Below are positions 1 through 5,433 of a stretch of DNA of 11,907 bases, piece after piece (the stretch's first letter is position 1; every line of letters starts with the position of its first letter). The stretch comes from an uncultured bacterium. Lineage in GTDB: Bacteria; Bacillota; Clostridia; Oscillospirales; Oscillospiraceae. The notes under the pieces are model-generated. The model was not told where the DNA came from. It searched no databases and saw only the letters and a program-made list of their open reading frames with translations. Where the stretch lies: NCBI GenBank assembly GCA_949288405.1, contig CASEKM010000066.1, positions 1 through 11,907 on the forward strand, given 5' to 3'. The translations under genes and the position numbers were made by a program.

Positions 1-11
1 AATCGAATGCC

Positions 12-136
12 CTGAACGCCTTGCTGCACAAGGCGTTCAGCGAGTGCAGCGAGGACTTTCCCGCCGCTGCGCGGCGGGAAAGTAACGGCATTTTTGCAGG
101 CTGTCAAAAAAGTCCTTGGACTTTTTCGACAGCCTG
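12..136. repeat. Array of three strong hairpins at the left edge
   Basis: Three near-perfect inverted repeats follow one another. Bases 12-40 form a 12-bp perfect stem with a 5-base loop (ctgca). Bases 55-83 form a 13-bp perfect stem with a 3-base loop (tgc). Bases 97-136 form a 9-bp outer stem (97-105 with 128-136) and, after one mismatch, a 9-bp A/T-rich-to-GTCC inner stem with a tiny loop. They are separated by only 14 and 13 bases. None is followed by a T-run on either strand, so they are not simple terminators. No gene overlaps them. The dense, regular folding suggests an intergenic repeat element or a structured RNA, possibly continuing left of the window. I cannot tell whether it recurs in the genome. 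Confidence 0.6.
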
Positions 137-137
137 A

Positions 138-166
138 CAGGACGGCAATCTGCCGTCCTGTTTTTT
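138..166 (+). terminator. Rho-independent terminator, rightward
   Basis: A 10-bp perfect stem (138-147 with 151-160) with loop atc is followed at once by six T residues (161-166) and a further T-rich stretch. It would end a rightward transcript entering from the left, including any RNA made from the hairpin array at 12-136. The T-tract overlaps the stop codon of the leftward gene that ends at 165, so the two transcripts converge here. Read leftward there is no U-tract, so it is not a convincing terminator for the leftward block. Confidence 0.8.
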
Positions 167-608
167 ATTTTCCGTTGGCCCGCCGCTCCAGCTCCCGGAG
201 GAGCTGGCTCTGCACCGGCAGGCGCAGCCGCCTGGGGTAGGCCCTGGCATACCAGGCCGCCAGCTCCCGGGCCGTCTCCGGCGCCAGAAAGGGGACCAGG
301 GGGCGGATGTGCCCCTGGACCGCCTCCCGCATGGGCTGGGTGAGGCTGTGATACTCCTCCTCCAAGTAGAGGGTCATCAGATACCGGGCCGCCTCCTCCG
401 CCGCCTCCGGGGAGAGGCCCTCCCGGGCCATCTGGCCCACCGCCTCCCCCACGGACTCGTAGAAGTCCATGTGGCTGGGGTCCCGCTTGGGGTCCCGGCC
501 GAAGCCCAACAGCCCATCCCCGGGCCGCAGCTTGGCGGCCATCTTCCGCACCGCCCGGTCATATTCCTCCATGCAACCCCGCAGGGTGTTGGTCACCGCT
601 CCCTCCAC
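165..608 (-). CDS. Hypothetical protein, 147 aa, coupled to yigZ
   Basis: I do not recognise this protein. It is small, soluble-looking and mostly helical by composition, rich in Glu, Arg and Ala, with no signal peptide, membrane segment or cysteine motif. One acidic-aromatic patch (YLEEEY) lies at residues 81-86, and Pro-rich turns sit near 103-110 and 125-131. The start is GTG at 608. An AGGAGG lies 8 bases upstream, inside the last codons of yigZ, and only 3 bases separate the yigZ stop (612-614) from this start. Translational coupling to yigZ is therefore likely. An in-frame ATG at 572 is a weaker alternative with no comparable ribosome binding site. It is the last gene of the leftward block, and its TAA stop lies in the T-tract of the opposing terminator. 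The clear ribosome binding site and the packed context support a real gene; its function is unknown. Confidence 0.7.
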   Translation of the reverse strand: MEGAVTNTLRGCMEEYDRAVRKMAAKLRPGDGLLGFGRDPKRDPSHMDFYESVGEAVGQMAREGLSPEAAEEAARYLMTLYLEEEYHSLTQPMREAVQGHIRPLVPFLAPETARELAAWYARAYPRRLRLPVQSQLLRELERRANGK

Positions 609-611
609 AGC

Positions 612-1268
612 TCATTCCTCCTGATCTGATGTCGTCCCGGGCAGGCGCCAGGGCACGTCCTGAAACCGCTCGCCGCACACCATCCCCTCCACGGTGCCCG
701 CGGTCACGTCCAGCAGATGGGCCAGATAGTCCTCCGCCCGCTCCTCCGGCAGCAGCACGGTGAGGGCGATGTCGGAGCCGTAGTCCGCCTCGGCCACCAC
801 GCCGCCGAAGGCCTCGGTCTCCAGCTTCACCCGCTCGTACTGGGCATAGGAGCAGGGCAGCAGGATCTCCACCCACCGGCGGACCACGGAGATGCCCGCC
901 GCGTCCAGGGCGTCCTTGGCGCTCTTGGCGTAGGCCCGCACCAGGCCGCCGGCCCCCAGCAAAATGCCCCCGAAGTACCGGGTGACCACGCACACCACGT
1001 TCACCACGCCCTCCCGCTGGAACACGTTGAGCATGGGCTGACCCGCCGTCCCCTGGGGCTCTCCGTCGTCGGAGTACCGCATCGGGCCGTCCTTCACCAG
1101 ATAGCACCAGCAGTTGTGCCGGGCGTCGTAGTGCTTCTTTTTCGTCTCCTCGATGCGGGCGCGGGCCTCCTCCTCGCTGTCCACCCGCCACACGTGGCCG
1201 ATGAAGCGGGAGCGCTTCTCCACAAATTCCGTCTCGCTGGACTGGGTGGGGATGTAATACTCTGTCAT
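612..1268 (-). CDS. yigZ: YigZ / IMPACT family (UPF0029) protein
   Basis: This is a 218-aa member of the YigZ/IMPACT family, close to the usual length of about 205-215. The N-terminal UPF0029 domain (about residues 15-125) carries the family signatures DDGEPQGTAGQPML (67-80) and RYFGGILLGAGGLVRAY (97-113). The C-terminal ferredoxin-like-fold domain (about 135-205) is the variable half. Eukaryotic IMPACT inhibits the kinase GCN2; bacterial members are thought to contact nucleic acid or the translation apparatus, but their role is not settled. It is cytoplasmic. The ATG at 1268 has a GAGGTGA motif just upstream. A 49-bp gap separates it from the DUF1667 gene (stop 1318) with no clear promoter or terminator, so it may be transcribed with the redox cluster. 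Any functional link to that cluster is unproven. The family call is firm and the cellular role open. Confidence 0.93.
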   Translation of the reverse strand: MTEYYIPTQSSETEFVEKRSRFIGHVWRVDSEEEARARIEETKKKHYDARHNCWCYLVKDGPMRYSDDGEPQGTAGQPMLNVFQREGVVNVVCVVTRYFGGILLGAGGLVRAYAKSAKDALDAAGISVVRRWVEILLPCSYAQYERVKLETEAFGGVVAEADYGSDIALTVLLPEERAEDYLAHLLDVTAGTVEGMVCGERFQDVPWRLPGTTSDQEE

Positions 1269-1317
1269 GGGGTCACCTCACTCGTGGGTTTTCGGCCTCC
1301 AGGGGCCCCGGACGGGC

Positions 1318-1704
1318 CTACCCGCGTCCCTTCTCCCCCACCGATTTGGTTACGATCACGTCCGCCTCGTACCCCAGCAGATGGGAGATCACCACCGTCC
1401 CGGCCTCCACCGGGGCGGTGAGCACGCAGCCCTTGATGGCCTCCATAGCGGCAAAGATCTCTCTCTTGGGAATGGGGGCGGTGAGGCGCACGCTGGCCAG
1501 AGGGAGCTCGCCCCCCTTCACCGGCACCGAAGTGGCGATGGTCCGCCGGGGGTCGGTGAGCTCCTGCTCCACGTAGGCCGTCCCCCGGGGACAGGCCGCC
1601 CCCTGGACCGAGCGGACGGCATAGGTGCCGTCCCCTCTGGCCTCCGCCTCTGCTGTAATAGTACACCCATTGGGGCACACAATGCAAGTAAACTCCTTCA
1701 CCAT
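1318..1704 (-). CDS. DUF1667 four-cysteine redox protein
   Basis: A 128-aa DUF1667-type protein. Its N-terminus has C7-x2-C10-x3-C14 and a fourth cysteine, C38, in an ACPRG context. This C-x2-C-x3-C-x(20-30)-C spacing is the one that binds [4Fe-4S] at the N-terminus of molybdopterin oxidoreductases, so I infer an iron-sulfur cluster. A basic/hydrophobic C-terminal half (about 65-122) follows. There is no signal peptide. ATG at 1704 is chosen because GGAGG lies 9 bases upstream and the conserved MVKEFTCIVCPNGC begins there; the frame stays open further upstream but that part reads as low-complexity out-of-frame sequence. It overlaps the stop of the preceding oxidoreductase gene by 7 bases (ATGGTGA), implying coupled translation and a fixed stoichiometry. 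Families of this type sit beside GlpA-like and NoxA-like flavoproteins in Clostridia and Thermotoga, so it is probably a small electron-transfer subunit of that complex. Confidence 0.88.
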   Translation of the reverse strand: MVKEFTCIVCPNGCTITAEAEARGDGTYAVRSVQGAACPRGTAYVEQELTDPRRTIATSVPVKGGELPLASVRLTAPIPKREIFAAMEAIKGCVLTAPVEAGTVVISHLLGYEADVIVTKSVGEKGRG

Positions 1705-2963
1705 TCCGCACACACCTCCAGATCGCCCTGCCGGTCCAGCCGGTCCGCCGGGATTTCCAGCCAGATCATCTCGGCGGGGAGGGCCTTTTTCATGGGCTTT
1801 CGGACCACCTCCCGGCCGTTCTGCCGTACCACGATGCTCCCGTCCCGGAAGGGGGTGCGCACCCGAAGGGACAGGCGCACGTCCTCTGTCCCGCTGATTT
1901 TCTGCGGGATCGTGTGGCCCACGCCGTTCCCGGCCTGAACATCCAGAGGACACGGAGACAATGTCCCCTCCCGCACATAGCGGGCGGTCCAGTCCGCCAG
2001 CCGCTCCGCCTCCAGAGAGACGAAGTCCACCAGGTCGTGGACGTGGAGCACATTGCCGGCGGCAAAGATCCCCTCCACGCTGGTCTGGCAGTGCTCATCC
2101 ACCATCGCGCCCCGGGTGCGGCTGTCCAGCGCCACCCCGGCCTCCTGGGACAGTTCATTTTCCGGCAGGAGCCCCACCGACAAAATCAGGGTGTCGCAGG
2201 GGTACTCCCGCTCTGTGCCGGGGATGGGGGTCCCCTTCTCGTCCACCTGGGAGACGGTGACCCCCGTCAGACGGCTGCCCCCGTGGATGTCGGTGACCGT
2301 GTGGCTCAGATACAGGGGGATGCCGTAGTCCTCCAGGCACTGCTGGATGTTTCGGGGCAGGCCGCTGGGGTAGGGCTGCACCTCAAACACCCCGTGGACA
2401 TGGGCTCCCTCCAGGGTGAGCCGCCGGGCCATGATCATGCCGATGTCCCCGGAGCCCAGGATGACCACCTCTTTGGCGGGCATGCGGTTATAGAGGTTGA
2501 TGTAGGCCTGGGCCACGCCGGCGGTGAACACCCCCGCCGGCCGCTCGCCGGGGATGCCCAGGGCTCCCCGGGTGCGCTCCCGGCAGCCCATGGACAGCAC
2601 CACCGCCTTGGCCTTCCACCGGCGCAGGCCCGCCCGGGTAGCGGCGGTGACCACCTTGTCCGGGGTGATCTCCACCACCGAGGCGTTGGTGATGCACCGG
2701 ACCCCCAGCTCCTCCGCCTCCCGGATGAAGCGCTGGGCGTACTCCGGCCCGCTGAGGGTGGTTTGAAACCGGGTGAGGCCGAAGCCGTCGTGGATGCACT
2801 GGCGCAGAATGCCCCCCAGCTGCTTCTCCCGCTCCAGCACCACCACGTGGGTGATCCCTTTCTTGTGGAGCTCCACCGCGGCGGCCAGGCCGGCGGGGCC
2901 GCCGCCCACCACCACTACGTCCACATGCTCCTGGACCGGCTCCTGCACAATATTTGTCTCCAT
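1698..2963 (-). CDS. FAD/NAD(P)-dependent oxidoreductase, second subunit of redox cluster
   Basis: A 421-aa two-dinucleotide-domain flavoprotein of the pyridine nucleotide-disulfide oxidoreductase fold. The FAD-binding GGGPAG is at residues 20-25, a second Rossmann motif (GSGDIG, 170-175) should bind NAD(P), and the FAD-contacting stretch GIFAAGN is at 298-304. The thioredoxin-reductase CxxC pair is absent; single cysteines occur at 127 (MGCRERTRG) and 292. This matches the HcnB/NoxA-like partner subunits of amine and hydroxy-acid dehydrogenases, which likely pass electrons between the dehydrogenase flavin and NAD or another carrier. ATG at 2963 has GGAGG just upstream; the open frame continues upstream but reads as out-of-frame sequence of the previous gene. 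The start shares one base with the preceding stop (TGATG), and the end overlaps the DUF1667 gene by 7 bases. Fold and cofactors are secure; the electron acceptor is not. Confidence 0.93.
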   Translation of the reverse strand: METNIVQEPVQEHVDVVVVGGGPAGLAAAVELHKKGITHVVVLEREKQLGGILRQCIHDGFGLTRFQTTLSGPEYAQRFIREAEELGVRCITNASVVEITPDKVVTAATRAGLRRWKAKAVVLSMGCRERTRGALGIPGERPAGVFTAGVAQAYINLYNRMPAKEVVILGSGDIGMIMARRLTLEGAHVHGVFEVQPYPSGLPRNIQQCLEDYGIPLYLSHTVTDIHGGSRLTGVTVSQVDEKGTPIPGTEREYPCDTLILSVGLLPENELSQEAGVALDSRTRGAMVDEHCQTSVEGIFAAGNVLHVHDLVDFVSLEAERLADWTARYVREGTLSPCPLDVQAGNGVGHTIPQKISGTEDVRLSLRVRTPFRDGSIVVRQNGREVVRKPMKKALPAEMIWLEIPADRLDRQGDLEVCAEW

Positions 2964-4426
2964 CACTCCGCCTCCTCCCGCACTTTTCCGTAAAACATCT
3001 GGGAGCCCTCCCGGGCGTAGAGGATCTCGGCCGCCCCCTTGCCCAGCTCCTCCTCCAGCATCCGGGCCAGCCGCATCTGGCAGTAGCCCCCCTGGCACCG
3101 GCCCATCATGGACCGGGTGCGGTACTTGATGCCCACCATGGTGCTCACCCCCAGAGGGTTGTGGATGGCCTGGAGCAGCTCCGCCCGGGTGACCTTCTCG
3201 CACCGGCACACCAGCTCCCCGTAGTCCGGGTTCTCCCGGATGGCCGCCTCCCGCTCCGCCTGGGACATGTCCGCGAAGCGGCGGATGCCCTTCCGCACCG
3301 GGTCAAAGTCCGGGTTGGGCTCCAGCTTCTCCCGCTCCCCCATCAGGGCGATAGCGTACCGGGCGATGGGCACGCAGGCGGTGAGGCCGGGGGACTCGAT
3401 GCCCACCAGATTGATGGCGTTGGGGGCCAGGTCGTCCCGGATCTCGATTTTGAAGTCCTGAATCACCCCATTCTCATCCACCCATTTGGGCAGGATGCCG
3501 GAGTAGTTACGGATGCAGTCCCCCTTGTGGATGTGGGGCCAGAGCTGAGAGGCGCTCTGGGCCAGGTAGTCCATGTTCTTCCGGGGCACGCCGTAGTATG
3601 TAAAGTTGTCTGTGAGCTCCGCGTTGGGGCCCACAATCACGTTTCCGTCCACCGTGTTGGTCACATGGATGCCCATATAGGTGTTGCTGGGCACCGGGTA
3701 CACGGGCATGGGCAGCAGATGGCCCACCCGCTTGTCCAGGATGATGTAGTCCCCCTTGGACCCCACCACGTGGTAGCCGCGGATGCCCAGCAGCTCCGAA
3801 ATTGCCCCACAGCCCAGTCCGGCGCTGTTCACCACCCAGCGGGACGCAAACTCCCCTCTGGCGGTGGAGACACGCCAGTTCCCGTCCCCGTCCCGGCGCA
3901 GGCCGGTGACCTCACAGCCGAAGTGGTAGTCCACCCCGTTGTGGTGGGCGTTCTCCGCCAAGGCGATGGTCAGGCCGAAGGGGTCCACAATGCCGCTGTT
4001 GGGGGAGAACATGGCAAACTTCCCCACCACCGCCGGCACCAGCTGGTGAAGCTCCACCTCGTCCACCAGACGCAGGCCCTGCACTCCGTTGGCCTCCCCC
4101 TGGGCAATGGTGCGCCGCAGGTTCTCCAGGTCCTCCTCCGTGTTGCCCACCAGCACCTTGCCGCAGCGCTGGAAGGTCACGTCCAGCTCCCGGGTCAGCT
4201 GTCCCATGAGTTGGTTGCCCTCCACGCACAGCCTGGCCTTCAAAGAGCCGGTGTCGTAGGCGAAACCCCCGTGGACCACCCCGGAGTTGCGCCCGCTGGT
4301 CTCATAGCACACGTCCAGATTTTTCTCCAGTACGCCGATTTTCAGGCGGTACCGGCTCATTTCCCGGGCAATGGCGCTGCCCACCACACCGCCGCCGATG
4401 ATCAGCACATCATAAAGCTGCTCCAT
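2963..4426 (-). CDS. FAD-dependent dehydrogenase with C-terminal BFD-like [2Fe-2S] domain (GlpA/LhgO-like)
   Basis: A 487-aa DAO-fold flavoprotein. FAD-binding GGGVVG is at residues 11-16, followed by SGRNSGVVHGG (44-54) and GSLKA (60-64), and later GNVIVGPNA (261-269) and GIESPGL (342-348). These DAO signatures recall L-2-hydroxyglutarate dehydrogenase/oxidase (LhgO) as much as glycerol-3-phosphate dehydrogenase. The C-terminus adds a BFD-like [2Fe-2S] domain with C407-x-C409 (CRCEKVT) and C444-x4-C449 (CQGGYC), as in anaerobic GlpA. It is probably the catalytic subunit, oxidising a hydroxy acid or glycerol-3-phosphate and passing electrons to its cluster partners. I place the start at ATG 4426 because AGGAGG lies exactly 6 bases upstream; an in-frame GTG at 4432 abuts that motif and is unlikely. 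It is the first gene after the promoter at 4472-4500. No glpK, glpF or glpC is present here, so the glycerol role is uncertain. Confidence 0.92.
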   Translation of the reverse strand: MEQLYDVLIIGGGVVGSAIAREMSRYRLKIGVLEKNLDVCYETSGRNSGVVHGGFAYDTGSLKARLCVEGNQLMGQLTRELDVTFQRCGKVLVGNTEEDLENLRRTIAQGEANGVQGLRLVDEVELHQLVPAVVGKFAMFSPNSGIVDPFGLTIALAENAHHNGVDYHFGCEVTGLRRDGDGNWRVSTARGEFASRWVVNSAGLGCGAISELLGIRGYHVVGSKGDYIILDKRVGHLLPMPVYPVPSNTYMGIHVTNTVDGNVIVGPNAELTDNFTYYGVPRKNMDYLAQSASQLWPHIHKGDCIRNYSGILPKWVDENGVIQDFKIEIRDDLAPNAINLVGIESPGLTACVPIARYAIALMGEREKLEPNPDFDPVRKGIRRFADMSQAEREAAIRENPDYGELVCRCEKVTRAELLQAIHNPLGVSTMVGIKYRTRSMMGRCQGGYCQMRLARMLEEELGKGAAEILYAREGSQMFYGKVREEAE

Positions 4427-4447
4427 ATCCACCCTCCTAAGCTTTCA

Positions 4448-4464
4448 AATTCATCCTATGAATT
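4448..4464. promoter_or_regulatory. Candidate GntR/FCD operator O1
   Basis: AATTCATCCTATGAATT is a perfect 7-3-7 palindrome. It starts about where transcription from the promoter at 4472-4500 should start, so a bound protein would block initiation. The architecture (AATT, three variable bases, three-base spacer, mirror) equals that of known FadR/PdhR-type operators such as PdhR AATTGGT-N3-ACCAATT. The GntR/FCD gene just upstream is the obvious ligand-responsive binder. Binding is inferred. Confidence 0.7.
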
Positions 4465-4471
4465 CAAACCA

Positions 4472-4500
4472 TATATACCACGCTGTTCCCGCATTGTCAA
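4472..4500 (-). promoter_or_regulatory. Sigma-A promoter of the redox operon
   Basis: Read leftward, TTGACA (4495-4500) and TATATA (4472-4477) are separated by exactly 17 bases. The -35 is a perfect consensus and the -10 matches in 5 of 6 positions counting TATAAT against TATATA loosely. The start is expected near 4465, giving a leader of about 40 bases before the ATG at 4426. It lies between the two palindromes at 4448-4464 and 4525-4541. It should be a strong promoter that needs repression, which fits a GntR repressor. Confidence 0.8.
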
Positions 4501-4524
4501 GGAAAATGGGAGGAACTTTTGTAA

Positions 4525-4541
4525 AATTCATCCCATAAATT
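4525..4541. promoter_or_regulatory. Candidate GntR/FCD operator O2
   Basis: AATTCATCCCATAAATT repeats the O1 palindrome with one mismatch in the mirror half and one spacer change. It lies upstream of the -35, centred near -68, and 77 bases centre to centre from O1. It begins 14 bases past the gntR stop codon. Two copies bracketing one promoter suggest cooperative binding or a short loop; upstream activation from this site is an alternative. Inferred from sequence only. Confidence 0.6.
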
Positions 4542-4554
4542 TTTTCTGCTTCCG

Positions 4555-5223
4555 TCACCCGTAGCGGTAGCGCTTTTTGTTGTAGAGCAGGTGGTAGAGC
4601 ATCTCCTCCTGGGCGTCTGCCGCCCGGCCCTCCCGGATGGCCTCATAGACGGCCCGGTGGGAGGCCAGGGTCTGGACGTACTCCGGCTCCGCCACCGTCC
4701 GGGCAAAGATCCGCACCCCCTCGGTGATCACCGGGATCAGGTTGGACACTACGGCGTTGTGGCTGCACACTGCAATCTGCACGTGGAACTGGGAGTCCAG
4801 CTGAGCGTACTCCTCCCGGCGGGCAATGCGCTCCTCGATCTTCTCCAGCAGGGCCCGCAGCCGCTCCAGGTCCTCCTCCCCCCGGTTCTGGGCGGCCAGG
4901 GCGGCGATGGGGGGCTCCAGCATCACCCGGATCTGGAGCAGGTCCCGGGTGAGCTTCTCCGGGTCCTCCATCATGGTAAAGCCCAGGGGGTCGTCCGCCA
5001 CCCCGTTTTTCTCCGAGATAAAGGTGCCCGCCCCCTGGCGGACGGTCACCACGTTTCGGGAGGCCAAACTCCGCAGGGCCTCCCGCACGGTGTTCCGCCC
5101 CACCCCCAGATGCTGAACCAGCTCCGTCTCGGTGGGCAGCTTGTCCCCCGGGCCGTACCCCTCCCGCTGGATCATCTCCAATAGCCGCTGGGTGGTCTGT
5201 TCCACCAGAGTCTGTTTTTCCAT
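4555..5223 (-). CDS. GntR-family transcriptional regulator, FadR/FCD subfamily
   Basis: A 222-aa regulator of typical FadR-subfamily length. Residues 1-72 form the GntR winged helix, with GDKLPTETEL (26-35), recognition helix VGRNTVREALRSL (41-53) and wing VTVRQGAGTFIS (59-70). Residues 85-217 form an all-helical FCD ligand domain. Likely metal/ligand-contacting residues are D143, H147 (DSQFH), H189 (SHRA) and H211 (YHL), the usual FCD His set; these proteins commonly bind small carboxylates. ATG at 5223 has GGGAGG 6 bases upstream; the open frame further upstream is non-coding leader. It precedes the redox operon on the same strand, 128 bp before its start, and two PdhR-like palindromes lie in that gap. 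I infer that it represses the operon until a carboxylate or hydroxy-acid inducer binds. No copy of the palindrome is seen at its own promoter, so autoregulation by that site is not evident. Confidence 0.94.
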   Translation of the reverse strand: MEKQTLVEQTTQRLLEMIQREGYGPGDKLPTETELVQHLGVGRNTVREALRSLASRNVVTVRQGAGTFISEKNGVADDPLGFTMMEDPEKLTRDLLQIRVMLEPPIAALAAQNRGEEDLERLRALLEKIEERIARREEYAQLDSQFHVQIAVCSHNAVVSNLIPVITEGVRIFARTVAEPEYVQTLASHRAVYEAIREGRAADAQEEMLYHLLYNKKRYRYG

Positions 5224-5240
5224 AGGGCGCCTCCCGCTTC

Positions 5241-5257
5241 CGGCCGCCCGGCGGCCG
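5241..5257 (-). other. GC hairpin in the gntR leader
   Basis: A perfect 7-3-7 all-GC inverted repeat (CGGCCGC, ccg, GCGGCCG) sits 17-33 bases upstream of the gntR ATG, just before its ribosome binding site. In the mRNA it would be a very stable short stem. It could limit translation or stabilise the 5' end, but at this GC content it may also be chance. Confidence 0.4.
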
Positions 5258-5270
5258 CATTCTTTTTTCC

Positions 5271-5300
5271 ACTTTACCACAGGCGGCCGTCCTTTGTCCA
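5271..5300 (-). promoter_or_regulatory. Putative promoter of the gntR gene
   Basis: Read leftward, TGGACA (5295-5300, 5 of 6) and TAAAGT (5271-5276, 4 of 6) are 18 bases apart. The start would be near 5264, about 40 bases before the ATG at 5223. The weaker match agrees with a modestly expressed regulator. It is divergent from the GH18 promoter at 5356-5383. Confidence 0.5.
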
Positions 5301-5355
5301 CGCCTCTTTTTCCCGCTCCGGCCGGCTCATACCCGCCGCTGGAAATCATTTGCCC

Positions 5356-5383
5356 TTGCGCCCCGCCGAAAAACCGGTATACT
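5356..5383 (+). promoter_or_regulatory. Putative promoter of the GH18-SLH gene
   Basis: TTGCGC (5356-5361) and TATACT (5378-5383) are 16 bases apart. The start would be near 5390, leaving a leader of about 43 bases that contains AGGAG before the ATG at 5434. The purA promoter in this window uses the same -35 hexamer. A sporulation sigma factor cannot be excluded. Confidence 0.5.
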
Positions 5384-5433
5384 CTTCTGTGTATATTTCC
5401 TACTCTATCAATATGTTTTAGGAGCTTGATACC

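Noticed and set aside
1269..1317. Terminator or promoter between the DUF1667 and yigZ genes
   Set aside because: Only a short GC-rich self-complementary run (ggggcccc) is present, without a T-tract or recognisable -10/-35, so readthrough is the simpler reading.
2964..3209. 82-residue upstream extension of the NAD/FAD oxidoreductase
   Set aside because: The extension is out-of-frame sequence of the preceding dehydrogenase gene. The ATG at 2963 has its own GGAGG and begins just before the FAD motif.
1318..4426. Calling the cluster glpABC
   Set aside because: The second gene is a disulfide-reductase-fold protein and the third a DUF1667 protein, not GlpB and GlpC. Only the C-terminal BFD domain of the first is clearly GlpA-like, so no glp symbols are given.
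2954..4564. 536-codon rightward open frame opposite the DAO-fold dehydrogenase, and similar long frames at 1914-2993, 7063-8421, 7086-8807 and 8741-9799
   Set aside because: They are shadows caused by GC-rich codon use on the true strand. Their translations are His/Pro/Gly/Arg-rich without domains, lack ribosome binding sites, and overlap genes with clear family motifs.
5224..5433. Copy of the AATTCAT palindrome at the gntR promoter
   Set aside because: No match to the 17-bp motif is present in this gap, so negative autoregulation through that site is not supported.
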